This document shows, piece by piece, positions 15,587 through 23,864 of a stretch of 39,845 nt of DNA (positions within the stretch are counted from its first letter, which is position 1; every line of letters begins with the position of its first letter). The notes beneath the pieces were generated by a model. The model was not told the DNA's origin and did no database searches. It saw nothing but the letters and a program-made list of their open reading frames with translations. Source of the DNA: Fibrobacter sp. GTDB taxonomy: Bacteria > Fibrobacterota > Fibrobacteria > Fibrobacterales > Fibrobacteraceae. The DNA is taken from NCBI GenBank assembly GCA_017530965.1, contig JAFXLS010000026.1, positions 1-39,845 of the forward strand, written 5' to 3'. The translations under genes and the position numbers were made by a program.

Positions 15587-16979
15587 CATTACTGCAGGCA
15601 TCATTCTGGGATTGATGCATTTTTCATTCGCCCAAGGATCCCATATTGTATTCACGGATTCGGCCCGTCATCATCAAGTCAACATTGGCGCGCAGCTGGT
15701 GGATTCCCTTGCGATTACGAACTTGACGAATGCGCCCACGCATTACGACAATTCGGCTTCGGTTCGCCTGTTCTTGAACGGGCACTTTACCGAACGATTC
15801 CTGTTCAACGCCAGCGTCAAGGTGAGCACGGATCACACGAATAAGGAAATCTACGACAACTTTTATAACCCCAGCGAAGGCATTCCTTACAACAAGCAGA
15901 GCGACAACAAGCGCACTTGGGATATTTTTGCTGCCAATGCCAGCTACGACTTGGACGCCGTTCGCCTGCTCGCAGGATTTGATTATTTGAGCATGGGTCC
16001 CGCCCGCCGTAACCACGTGATTCTGCGCGGCGAACAGAACAATTACCGCCCATGGCAAGATTCGACAAGCCACATTTACGAGCCTGCCCCCACGCCCTAT
16101 TTCGGCTACCAGTTTGAATTAGGCCCCATTGTTTACTCGCAGTATGCCATGAAGCTTTTCGAGAAGAAAAACTTCGGCAAGTACATGCACGTGCACCGTT
16201 TGGACTTGAACCTGCCCAAGAACATTACGCTAGGTCTTTCGGAAACCGCCCTATACGGTAGCACCACTGAAGAATTCCCGAACCCGAACGAAGACACCGA
16301 CAGCACAGGTCGCGAATTTGAATGGGCCTACGTGATTCCGTTCATTCCTTACGTTTTCCAGGAGCACCTGCAGGGCGACCAGGACAACATTTCGCTCGCG
16401 TTCGATTTGAGCGTGAAGACGATTCCGCATTGGGAATTTTACGGAGAACTCTTGTGGGACGACATGAAGTCCCCCACAAGCATGTTCGATGACGGCTGGT
16501 GGGGCAACAAGTGGGCCACCTCTGTCGGCGTTGCCCGCGATAGCCTCAAACTCGGTAGCACGCTTTGGAACTGGTACTTGGAATACACCCGCGTAGAACC
16601 GTGGGTGTACACGCACCACAAAGGCGGCGGATACACGTACCGCAGTTATTCACAGAGCCTCGGCACCGATCTCGGCCCGAACAGTCGCGAAGTTTACAGC
16701 GAAGTCAGCGGACTCTACTCCATTTTCAAGGGAACGCTGCATGCAAGCGCCGTCGCCAAAGACACTGCCTTCGGCGGCAACATCACCGACATGCACACGC
16801 CCGAAAGCGCCACGGACAAGAAGTTCTTGAATGACAAGACCACCTTGCACTACGTAGAAGTTGGCGGTAAAATCGAAATCAAGCCCTGGGATTGGATGGC
16901 CGTCCGCGCGGGCTATGACCGTTACTTCGGTGATTACGAAGGATTCCGCGCCATGGTGGGCGGAAGCTTCCAGTACTAA
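15570..16979 (+). CDS. Wzi-like outer-membrane capsule/polysaccharide surface protein
   Basis: 469 residues. A Sec signal peptide (MKFKISITAGIILGLMHFSFA, cleavage near residue 20-21) is followed by a beta-barrel-type sequence rich in aromatic/Gly alternation and ending in SFQY, a terminal aromatic as in outer-membrane barrels. Wzi-family features: DYLSMGPARRNHVIL, MHVHRLDLNLPKNITLGLSE with YGSTTEE, a DN motif at about residue 270 and YGELLWDDM, then LEYTRVEPWVYTH and the LGTDLGPNSRE turn. Wzi helps hold or organise capsule at the surface, which fits its place at the end of a glycosyltransferase operon. ATG 15570 follows GGGGG; an upstream TTG (15549) has no support. Confidence 0.78.
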   Translation: MKFKISITAGIILGLMHFSFAQGSHIVFTDSARHHQVNIGAQLVDSLAITNLTNAPTHYDNSASVRLFLNGHFTERFLFNASVKVSTDHTNKEIYDNFYNPSEGIPYNKQSDNKRTWDIFAANASYDLDAVRLLAGFDYLSMGPARRNHVILRGEQNNYRPWQDSTSHIYEPAPTPYFGYQFELGPIVYSQYAMKLFEKKNFGKYMHVHRLDLNLPKNITLGLSETALYGSTTEEFPNPNEDTDSTGREFEWAYVIPFIPYVFQEHLQGDQDNISLAFDLSVKTIPHWEFYGELLWDDMKSPTSMFDDGWWGNKWATSVGVARDSLKLGSTLWNWYLEYTRVEPWVYTHHKGGGYTYRSYSQSLGTDLGPNSREVYSEVSGLYSIFKGTLHASAVAKDTAFGGNITDMHTPESATDKKFLNDKTTLHYVEVGGKIEIKPWDWMAVRAGYDRYFGDYEGFRAMVGGSFQY

Positions 16980-16980
16980 G

Positions 16981-17041
16981 TGAGAAGTGTGAAATGTGAA
17001 GTGTAAAGTTACTCATTCCACATCTCACATTACACATTGTA
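16981..17041. repeat. Intergenic palindromic repeat, ATGTGAAATGTG family, copy 2
   Basis: GAAGTGTGAAATGTGAAGTG followed by CATTCCACATCTCACATTACACATTGTAT, ending as copy 1 does. It lies between the convergent Wzi-like and EIIA-like genes, where it could fold into a hairpin from either strand. No other terminator is visible here. Confidence 0.8.
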
Positions 17042-17057
17042 TAGCTCAATGCTAAAG

Positions 17058-17486
17058 TTACTCTTCAAATAAAGCTTTCAGGTGCTCGGGAGTTTTGGCT
17101 TCTAACGCCTTTGCTCGCCACTGCGGATTCAGCAGTTTACGCGCAATGTTGGCGATAAACTGCGTATGGCACGTTGCAGACTCTGCCGGAGAAAGCAGCA
17201 GGCAAATGTACTGCGGCACCTGTCCCGCCTTCACTGCAATGTCGGTAAAGCCCTTCGGGCAAACCGCAAAAGCAAACAGAGGCTGCGGAAGTCCCGGCAC
17301 GCGAGTATGCGGCAAAAGCAGCCCCTCGCCCATATAGATTCCCTGGGACACTCGTTCCGACAAAGACTTCCACGTCGCCATGGGATCAAACTTGACTGGA
17401 CCATGCACCAAGGCATCGTAAGCAAAGCCCAAAGCCCTAGCAAAGGACTCGGGTTCTGCATAATGTTTTACGTAAATCGGTTGCAT
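17058..17486 (-). CDS. PTS EIIA (fructose/PtsN type)-like protein
   Basis: 142 residues, single EIIA type-2 domain. LSERVSQGIYMGEGLLLPHTRVPG carries the phospho-accepting His60 in the conserved PHTR context, followed by ICLLLSPAESATCHTQFIANIARKLL, the second half of the fold. There is no attached transporter domain, so a regulatory role like that of PtsN (EIIA-Ntr) is more likely than sugar uptake. It begins directly after the kinase stop (TAA-ATG, no gap), so it depends on coupled translation. Divergent at residue level from classical PtsN, hence no symbol. Confidence 0.8.
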   Translation of the reverse strand: MQPIYVKHYAEPESFARALGFAYDALVHGPVKFDPMATWKSLSERVSQGIYMGEGLLLPHTRVPGLPQPLFAFAVCPKGFTDIAVKAGQVPQYICLLLSPAESATCHTQFIANIARKLLNPQWRAKALEAKTPEHLKALFEE

Positions 17487-18500
17487 TTAAACCAACGCGT
17501 TGTCCATGAAGTCAAAGACCTTCGGCGATGTAGCCTTGGCAATCTTCTTGAATTCATCAAAGACAACACGCAGCTGACGCTTACCCGGTTCAATGTACTG
17601 TTCAAACTTTTGAATTCCCTTGACCTTGCTCAAGAAGCAGTAGGCGCCCATGGCCTGCATCACGCGCTGCAAGCTCGCGTGAATAAAGGCTTCCCAAGCG
17701 TCTTCCTTGGTGTAGGTCTTGGTTTCGCGATAAGAAACGCGCCAGTATTCAAAGAAATCCTTGATTTCGGTCAGAGAAAGTTCTACGTACGGATCCCACA
17801 AGAGAGAGGCCAAATCATAGAACATGGCACCACGGCGAGCGCCCTGGAAATCCACGAAAGCGATTTCGGAGTTCGGCTTCACCATGATATTCTGACTTTG
17901 GAAATCGCGGTGCATCAAAACCTTGTGCTGAGCTTCCACAGAAACAGCAATCAAGGAATAGAACTGACGCACGTATTCGGGAACTTCTGCAATGCCCTTG
18001 AAATTCTTCAGGTAGTTTTCGGTAAAGTAGTCGGTTTCCCACTTGAGGGCGGCAAAATCAAAGCGACGCAGCCAAAGGTCAGAGCGAGAGCTGAAAAGCG
18101 AGCGGGAAATATTCTGCCACTTGATCAAAGAATCAATGACTTCGGGGTAGAGAATACGAACGTTGCCAGTCTTCTTTTCGGAACCCGGCGAAACAATGTT
18201 GTCGAGCAAATTGTGAGCCCCCAGGTCTTCTTGAAGCACGGAGCAAGAGGCTTCGTCTACGCAATAAATCTTAGGAACCGGAAGTCCGAAAGAGTTGAAT
18301 GCTTCGGCATAATCCACGAAACGCTTAAAATCTTCATCGACCGAGGCAGAAACCTGCAACACGGCGCTCTGCTTGTCAGAGGCAATTCGGTAATACTTAC
18401 GACCCGAACCGGCACCGGCGATAGAGGTGACTTCGTAATCGGCATAGCCGCGGGACTTCAAAAATTTTTCAATAACTGGCGAAACAATTTCGTTACTCAT
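17487..18500 (-). CDS. Aminoglycoside-phosphotransferase-fold kinase, AmgK-like
   Basis: 337 residues with a two-lobed APH kinase fold. LMHRDFQSQNIMV holds the catalytic Asp and Asn of the HxDxxxxN loop; FVDFQGARRGAMFYDLASLL holds the metal-binding Asp of the DFQ motif. This DFQ and YDLASLL combination is typical of the AmgK (N-acetylmuramate/N-acetylglucosamine 1-kinase) branch of cell-wall recycling and not of antibiotic-modifying enzymes. The usual partner MurU is not in the window, so the substrate is inferred. TATATT lies 7 nt before ATG 18500. It forms a unit with the EIIA-like gene. Confidence 0.78.
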   Translation of the reverse strand: MSNEIVSPVIEKFLKSRGYADYEVTSIAGAGSGRKYYRIASDKQSAVLQVSASVDEDFKRFVDYAEAFNSFGLPVPKIYCVDEASCSVLQEDLGAHNLLDNIVSPGSEKKTGNVRILYPEVIDSLIKWQNISRSLFSSRSDLWLRRFDFAALKWETDYFTENYLKNFKGIAEVPEYVRQFYSLIAVSVEAQHKVLMHRDFQSQNIMVKPNSEIAFVDFQGARRGAMFYDLASLLWDPYVELSLTEIKDFFEYWRVSYRETKTYTKEDAWEAFIHASLQRVMQAMGAYCFLSKVKGIQKFEQYIEPGKRQLRVVFDEFKKIAKATSPKVFDFMDNALV

Positions 18501-18507
18501 AGTCTGT

Positions 18508-18513
18508 AATATA
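18508..18513 (-). promoter_or_regulatory. -10 element TATATT, 7 nt before the 18500 start
   Basis: Minus strand TATATT-ACAGACT-ATG, in the 18-nt gap after the yejB-like stop; the hexamer directly precedes the leaderless start. Confidence 0.55.
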
Positions 18514-18518
18514 GTTAA

Positions 18519-19535
18519 TTACGAAAATTTGATACGAGGGTCTACGAGCGTGTAGAGGATATCGCTGAAAAGGCGGCCAATCATCGCCATCAAGCTGCTG
18601 AGGAAGATGACGCCCATGACCACGTTATAGTCGCGGTTGACCATGGAGTTGTAGTAAAGGAGTCCCATGCCGTCGATATCGAAGACCTTTTCAATGAGGA
18701 GCGCGCCCGCAAACATCAAGGTGCAGATTTCGGAAAGGCGTGTAGCAATGGGAATCAGGGCGTTACGGAGTGCGTGACGAACGAGCGCCTGGTTAAAGCT
18801 CATGCCCTTCGCAAGAGCGGTACGCATGTAGTCCTTGCCGAGCTCTTCCAGCGCGGAGTTCTTCATCAGGAAGGTCAGGAACGCGAATTCACTAATCATG
18901 TAGCAAAAAATCGGCAGAATCAAATGGTGCCCGAGGTCCACAATCTTTTCGAAGAAAGTAAAGTCCTCGAAGTCATCGCTCGTGAGGCCGCCCAGCGGGA
19001 AAATGTCAAGATACGAACCGCCCGCGAGGAAGATGATGAGCAAAATACCGAGAGCGTAGCCCGGCATCACGTAGCCCGAGAAAATCACGCCCGAAGAAAG
19101 GGAATCTAGCTTGCTCCCGTGATGTACCGCCTTCCAAAGGCCAAGGGGAATGCAAACCAGGTAGCTCAGGAAAAACGAAGTAATTCCAAAGAACAGCGAA
19201 ATCGGGAAACGACTCGTAATCACGTCCCACACGGGGAGGCCATAGGTATAGCTTGAGCCCAAGTCCAGGTGCAGAACGTTCCAGAGCCAAGTCAGGTAAC
19301 GCTTCCAGGCGGGTTGGTCAAAACCGAAGTACGCCTGGATTTGCGCAATCTGATCAGGCGAGAGAGCCTTGGAGGCATCTACCCCGCCCTTCATGGCCGC
19401 AGCCTGCTGCGCACGCGAAATCATTTCCTCCACAGGTCCACCCGGCAACAGCTGGATAAGGATAAAGCATACCAATGAAATCCCGATGAGGGTCGGGATC
19501 ATCAAAAGTAAGCGACGGAGGATATAGGAGCGCGT
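18519..19535 (-). CDS. yejB: ABC transporter permease, YejB-like, with apparent ACG start
   Basis: 338 residues with about six membrane segments. LLPGGPVEEMI, GGSYLDIFPLGGLTSDDF, the EAA loop EELGKDYMRTALAKG and the terminal SDILYTLVDPRIKF match E. coli YejB of the microcin C/oligopeptide importer. The conserved N-terminus SYILRRLLLMIPTLIGIS is encoded, but the first ATG/TTG codons (19502, 19505) fall inside it. The frame upstream is open only to the dapB stop, and within it ACG 19535 sits 5 nt after GAGG and aligns exactly with the Met of MGAYLIRRLLL in E. coli. I take ACG as the start; a sequence error or a shortened protein from TTG 19505 are alternatives. Partner genes yejA, yejE and yejF are absent. 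Confidence 0.85.
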   Translation of the reverse strand, partial: TRSYILRRLLLMIPTLIGISLVCFILIQLLPGGPVEEMISRAQQAAAMKGGVDASKALSPDQIAQIQAYFGFDQPAWKRYLTWLWNVLHLDLGSSYTYGLPVWDVITSRFPISLFFGITSFFLSYLVCIPLGLWKAVHHGSKLDSLSSGVIFSGYVMPGYALGILLIIFLAGGSYLDIFPLGGLTSDDFEDFTFFEKIVDLGHHLILPIFCYMISEFAFLTFLMKNSALEELGKDYMRTALAKGMSFNQALVRHALRNALIPIATRLSEICTLMFAGALLIEKVFDIDGMGLLYYNSMVNRDYNVVMGVIFLSSLMAMIGRLFSDILYTLVDPRIKFS

Positions 19536-19544
19536 AGCGACCTC

Positions 19545-20375
19545 TTAACGCATCTTGCCGGAGCGGAGCACGTCCATCATGTTGAAGGGTCTTGCCGTTC
19601 CGTTTGCAATGTGGCATGCGAGGAAGTTCACAGCATCCACAGTACCTTCGGCGTAAATCTTGCGACCGCACACGTTATGCTGGAATTCAAAGTGAACCGT
19701 ACCGTCAGCGCTGTCGAGGCTGTAGGTGTGGAACGCGTGACCGCCGAGGTATTCTTCGGGCACGTGCATGCGTTCCATCTGTTCCTTCTCGTCGCGGACC
19801 TTTTCGATATCGTCAACGGTGAAATCAAAACCCATCTTCTGGAAGTCACCCACCACGGCGCGTGCGGTACCGCTGGTGTCAGCCTTGGTCTTCTGGTGGC
19901 TTTCCACCACAGAGAGTTTGTAGCCGCGGAAGGCTGTCGGGAATTCCTTAGCCAGATATTCAATCATCGTCTGGAAAGCGACAATCTGCTTTGCCATATT
20001 CGGAGCAATCACGCTCGGGTGATTTGCATCGGCAACGAGCTTGGCGAGAGCTTCACGGTCACCGCCAGTGGTGCCCATCACGAACGGAATCTTGTGCTTT
20101 ACGTAGAAGGCTGCGTTATCGTTCACGGCCGTCGGGTGCGTATAGTCAATGCAAATGACGTTCGGATACTTTTCAAGAACTTCGCCAATGCGAGCTTCAC
20201 GATTGCTCGGCTTCAAAAGTTGGATGGTCTTGCCGGCGACTTCGGCTTCGTTTTCAACGATAATTTCACCCGTCAGAGAATACGGAACGAGTTCGAGGCC
20301 GCGGGCCACGCAGGTTTCGGCCACAATGCGGCCCATGTTGCCCGGAATACCATTTACCATCACTTGTACAGACAT
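19545..20375 (-). CDS. dapB: 4-hydroxy-tetrahydrodipicolinate reductase
   Basis: 276 residues. VMVNGIPGNMGRIVAET is the NAD(P)H-binding loop; CIDYTHPTAVNDNAAFY, MGTTGGDRE and ESHQKTKADTSGTA (substrate site, replacing E. coli HHRHKxDAPSGTA) follow. The form resembles the plant-type DapB found in some bacteria more than the E. coli one. It reduces HTPA to tetrahydrodipicolinate in lysine and diaminopimelate synthesis. ATG 20375 has CAGGAG 6 nt upstream. The yejB-like gene follows 9 nt after the stop; no functional link is obvious. Confidence 0.93.
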   Translation of the reverse strand: MSVQVMVNGIPGNMGRIVAETCVARGLELVPYSLTGEIIVENEAEVAGKTIQLLKPSNREARIGEVLEKYPNVICIDYTHPTAVNDNAAFYVKHKIPFVMGTTGGDREALAKLVADANHPSVIAPNMAKQIVAFQTMIEYLAKEFPTAFRGYKLSVVESHQKTKADTSGTARAVVGDFQKMGFDFTVDDIEKVRDEKEQMERMHVPEEYLGGHAFHTYSLDSADGTVHFEFQHNVCGRKIYAEGTVDAVNFLACHIANGTARPFNMMDVLRSGKMR

Positions 20376-20440
20376 AATAACTCCTGATTTTTTGAAGAAC
20401 AAGATAGAAAAAAATGCAAGAATGAGACTGCGAGACGCTT

Positions 20441-20514
20441 GATGTGAAGTGTGAGATGTGGGATGTGGAATGAAGAATTACACATTGCGGCGCAGCCGCC
20501 CACATTACACATTA
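20441..20514. repeat. Intergenic palindromic repeat, ATGTGAAATGTG family, copy 3
   Basis: GATGTGAAGTGTGAGATGTG units, then complementary CACATTACACATTATTTT, with an additional GCGGC-GCA-GCCGC hairpin (20487-20499) in the middle. Lies between dapB and the end of the transglutaminase gene, all on the minus strand, and touches the latter's stop codon. Confidence 0.8.
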
Positions 20515-22557
20515 TTTTGTCCAGCGTTCTTTTTCATAATCATTTAGAACAGCAAGAGCATTCTTTGCCTTCTGGATTTTTTTGAGAGGGATTTGGTCCT
20601 CGGCGAGGTGTGAAAGCGCAATCCTAACACGAGCCGCAAATTTGCCGACAGTTTCGCCGGGCTCCCGCCTAAAGCCAGCGCGGGCCAAATCACGTTCGGC
20701 GCGGTTCAGCTTGTTTACCCATTCTAGAGACCGCGCCGAGACATACGCGCGATTCTTGGAACTTAATTTATATGTGACATATATCTTGCGGCCAGCAAAT
20801 CCTGCTACAAGAATCACCAAAACCGCATACAGAATCGGACTTTCCAAGAGGGCGGTCGATTGATTCTGCCAGCTATCGACGACGCGGCGCCACTCGCCTT
20901 CTTTAAGGGCATGCATCACGCGGGCGAAACGCCCGCGCACGCCCTCCCATTTGACGCTCCACCAGCTGGGTGCATCCGCAAACTGCGGCAAAATGGGAGG
21001 CGTCGGGTCGAAGATTACCCAGCGGTTATCCACATACGCTTCGACCCATGCATGCGAATGTTTGCGGCGGAAAATGCTATAAGGCAAACCCTCGACAACT
21101 TCTGGATTCGCAAACCCCGTCACGTACCGCGCCGGAATTCCCAATCGGCGAAGCACCAACGCCGAAAGCGTCGCATAATATTCGCAGAAGCCTTGCTTTT
21201 CACGCCAGAAAACCGCCAGAGGTTCATTTTGTGCGCCACCCCAGCGAGAAATTCCCGACACCGTAAGCGAATAGGTAAAGTTCGTGAGATAATAAGCCAG
21301 CATTTTCTGCAACACAAGAGAATCTGGCATCAATTTTGCAGGTGCTGCAGAATCCACCGCCGCAGAGTCGCGCAACTGCATCGCCACAATCACGGAGTCA
21401 ATCAGCGGCAAGTACCGCTCGCCCACCATCAAGTCGCCTTCGCTCGGAGCCAGCAGAGAATCCGGCATTTTGCAAGCCTCCGGCGCATTCTCCGCCGAAA
21501 CAGGGCGACATTTAAAATAATGCCAGTCGGAGCGTTTCCCGTTACTATTCAGGCCCTGCACCATACCGCCTGCATAATAAGTCAATGAGTCCACATCTTT
21601 CGCCGCAAAGCCCACGGCACCATAGGGAGCAAATACAAAGCCAAAGTTATTCAGCGTTGACTGCACCCAGATTTGTTCCACCTCGCGCAGCGAATCGGCC
21701 TTCGTCAGCGAATCCGCTGTTTCAAACACAGCATAGTCCACTTGGTAATAAGCAGGATAAAGCCGTTTCGCAAATTTTGTCGGCAACTTCCAGATACCCG
21801 CCACATACTTTTCGTAACTAGCCGCCTTAAAGTATCTTGATGGCTGTTTATCCCACACGCGCAACACCACTTGGCTATTGTAGCGGGAATTGTAATTGCT
21901 CCCGAAACTTCCCAAGGCCGCGACCGGATCAAAGCCCATCATGCGTTCGCGCTGGTAGTAGTCTTCGGCCATTTTCGCACCATAGCGGTAACGCTGCGAT
22001 TTCCAATGTTGCCAACCACCGTAAGAAATTGCGCCGAGTGCTGCAATCACCAGCAAAAAGAGCCCGTACTTGTAAGGCACTGTTCCGCGACGGCTATAAG
22101 CGCAAAGCGCAAGCAAGAATCCGACAAGTCCGACAATGCCCCAGCCATGCGGCACCATGTACATACCAAAGAGCAATGCGCCTACGCAATCAAAGGCAAC
22201 AAAGACTTCAAAGCCACCGTTTCCTCGGCTCCGTTCCTGCAACGCCGCCAAATACAGCAAGTAAATTCCTGGCAAGAAAATCAGATAAGGCGACACTCCG
22301 TTTTCGACCGAAGGCGTCATCACCCAGAAAAGCGCTAGCGGGACAATCGCCCCGTACGCCAAGATTTTATTATAACGCGGGCGTTTCGCAAATTCGCGGC
22401 GACGCGTTGCATTCAGCACACCGACGACCACAAAGTAGATTGCAAATAAAAGGCCGAGCCACAAGAAATCAAAGGTATGCCCCAGATTCACCGAAGCTAG
22501 GCAAAGGAACAACACCTTGAAGGCGTAGCGGATATCTACTTTCTCACTCGCCATCAT
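20512..22557 (-). CDS. Transglutaminase-like membrane protein (TgpA-like)
   Basis: 681 residues. About six membrane segments occupy the first 185 residues, followed by a periplasmic region holding the transglutaminase core: Cys458 (KQGFCEYYATLSALVLRR), His502 (HSHAWVEAY) and Asp517 (WVIFDPTPP), a complete triad. A further membrane segment (about 571-590) and a cytoplasmic helical tail complete the TgpA layout. TgpA-type proteins are essential or fitness-related in some bacteria; their substrate is unknown. ATGATG at 22557 overlaps the DUF58 stop (TGA). Third gene of the moxR-DUF58-TGase unit. Confidence 0.88.
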   Translation of the reverse strand: MMASEKVDIRYAFKVLFLCLASVNLGHTFDFLWLGLLFAIYFVVVGVLNATRRREFAKRPRYNKILAYGAIVPLALFWVMTPSVENGVSPYLIFLPGIYLLYLAALQERSRGNGGFEVFVAFDCVGALLFGMYMVPHGWGIVGLVGFLLALCAYSRRGTVPYKYGLFLLVIAALGAISYGGWQHWKSQRYRYGAKMAEDYYQRERMMGFDPVAALGSFGSNYNSRYNSQVVLRVWDKQPSRYFKAASYEKYVAGIWKLPTKFAKRLYPAYYQVDYAVFETADSLTKADSLREVEQIWVQSTLNNFGFVFAPYGAVGFAAKDVDSLTYYAGGMVQGLNSNGKRSDWHYFKCRPVSAENAPEACKMPDSLLAPSEGDLMVGERYLPLIDSVIVAMQLRDSAAVDSAAPAKLMPDSLVLQKMLAYYLTNFTYSLTVSGISRWGGAQNEPLAVFWREKQGFCEYYATLSALVLRRLGIPARYVTGFANPEVVEGLPYSIFRRKHSHAWVEAYVDNRWVIFDPTPPILPQFADAPSWWSVKWEGVRGRFARVMHALKEGEWRRVVDSWQNQSTALLESPILYAVLVILVAGFAGRKIYVTYKLSSKNRAYVSARSLEWVNKLNRAERDLARAGFRREPGETVGKFAARVRIALSHLAEDQIPLKKIQKAKNALAVLNDYEKERWTK

Positions 22558-23756
22558 AATGTTACCCTCTCGCCATCGCAATCTTCAGGCGAAATCACTA
22601 GCAATTTATCTTCGGTCGAAGCAGGCTGCATTCCTACCACGATATGCTTGTTCACCAGCGGCTCATCGTTTTCGTAAAGCCCGATGCGAAGCACCGGATC
22701 CATCGGTCGCGCCGCAGGGGCCCAAGGCGCAGGTTGCTTGGCACGTGCAAGCGATGCGGGCGGAATTCTCGCCAAAGCATCCAACAAATTCTTGCGGCTT
22801 TCGCTGCCACCATCCAAAGCAATCTCTTCGCTATCGATAAAGAATCGTCCGAGAATTTCGCGATCCAGGAGCCATTCGCCCACCGCCGCCGTCACGCGAA
22901 TCGCATGTTCCAAATACTGGCGCGACTTGAAATTCGGAGTCGCCGTATCTAGGAGCAAAATCACGCCCGCACCGCGCTCGATTTCAAATTCTTTCGTAAA
23001 AGGCTTTCCGTAGCGGGCAAAAGCCTTATGATGCAAATCGCGCAAGGAATCGCCTTCGCGGTATGGCCGCACGCCGATAAAATTCATGCCGCGGGTAAGG
23101 CTTGGCATCAAGAACGGCGCAAACGCCAGGCCCGAAGCGCCCTGTGTAAGAAACGGGAATTCCTGCACCTTGAGCGCCCGCGGGTAAACCAGCAATTCTA
23201 CCGAACCGTTAAAGCCATAAGGCCAGCGCAAAAGCCCCATAATTTCGGGCACATTCGCAGAAACCTTATTCAGCATGAAGGAGCCGCGGCGCGTCGTACG
23301 CACTTGGCATTCCATTTTGCGCGGCGGCTCGCCCTTCTTAATCTTCTCGCGGTCCGATTCAAAGCCTGTAAGCGAGGGCGGCAAACGATTCGCCCCTAAA
23401 GTCACGCAATCAATCGTCGAGCGCACCGCCACATACGCCGTGACCGTGGCCGTTTCGCCTTCGCGCACACGATTCACCGACACGCTTTCAACCCAAATTT
23501 TGCTCCGCTTCGCGGTCACGAATAGGCTAAAGACCAGTCCCAAGAAAAGCAGAAAATCAATACCCGCAAAAATCCAGGCCGCCCAGAATCCAGGCACCGC
23601 GCCAGCAAACATCGCCAGCAAAAACAAGGAGGCAAAGGCGCGACCCGCCGGAGTAAAGTAATCCAGCCACCAAAAGTAAACAGCCATCAAAATCCCCGAT
23701 TTTTTCGGAGCCCGCGGAATCGCTCGCAGAAACCAGATGGCAAAATGATTTGACAT
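22554..23756 (-). CDS. DUF58 domain protein
   Basis: 400 residues. Two N-terminal membrane segments (about 35-80) precede a beta-rich middle part and the DUF58 signature FIGVRPYREGDSLRDLHHKAFARYGKPF, then a VWA-like end with GVILLLDTATPNF. DUF58 proteins sit beside MoxR ATPases and are thought to be handled by them. The start at 23756 adds 23 residues before MAVYFWW; the internal ATG could be the true start because no Shine-Dalgarno precedes the first one. No separate VWA (BatA/BatB) genes follow. Confidence 0.85.
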   Translation of the reverse strand: MSNHFAIWFLRAIPRAPKKSGILMAVYFWWLDYFTPAGRAFASLFLLAMFAGAVPGFWAAWIFAGIDFLLFLGLVFSLFVTAKRSKIWVESVSVNRVREGETATVTAYVAVRSTIDCVTLGANRLPPSLTGFESDREKIKKGEPPRKMECQVRTTRRGSFMLNKVSANVPEIMGLLRWPYGFNGSVELLVYPRALKVQEFPFLTQGASGLAFAPFLMPSLTRGMNFIGVRPYREGDSLRDLHHKAFARYGKPFTKEFEIERGAGVILLLDTATPNFKSRQYLEHAIRVTAAVGEWLLDREILGRFFIDSEEIALDGGSESRKNLLDALARIPPASLARAKQPAPWAPAARPMDPVLRIGLYENDEPLVNKHIVVGMQPASTEDKLLVISPEDCDGERVTL

Positions 23757-23768
23757 ACTTATACACTT

Positions 23769-23856
23769 GTGTCACCCTGAGCCTGTCGAAGGGGCTATAA
23801 ATTCATTTTTTAGATTCTTCGACTTCGCAACTTCGTTGCTTCGCTCAGAATGACAC
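23769..23856. repeat. Dispersed repeat with 14-bp inverted ends (ACCCTGAGC type) between moxR and the DUF58 gene
   Basis: The left end GTGTCACCCTGAGC (23769-23782) and the right end GCTCAGAATGACAC (23843-23856) are inverted copies with two mismatches. The interior has CTTCGACTTCGCAACTTCG. It resembles short palindromic elements with CCCTGAGCxTGTCGAAGGG found in many bacteria. No reading frame inside. Confidence 0.8.
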
Positions 23857-23864
23857 TGCAACAG

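Noticed and set aside
19500..19550. Frameshift or pseudogene at the yejB start
   Set aside because: The conserved N-terminus is in the same frame as the rest of the protein; only the start codon is unusual.
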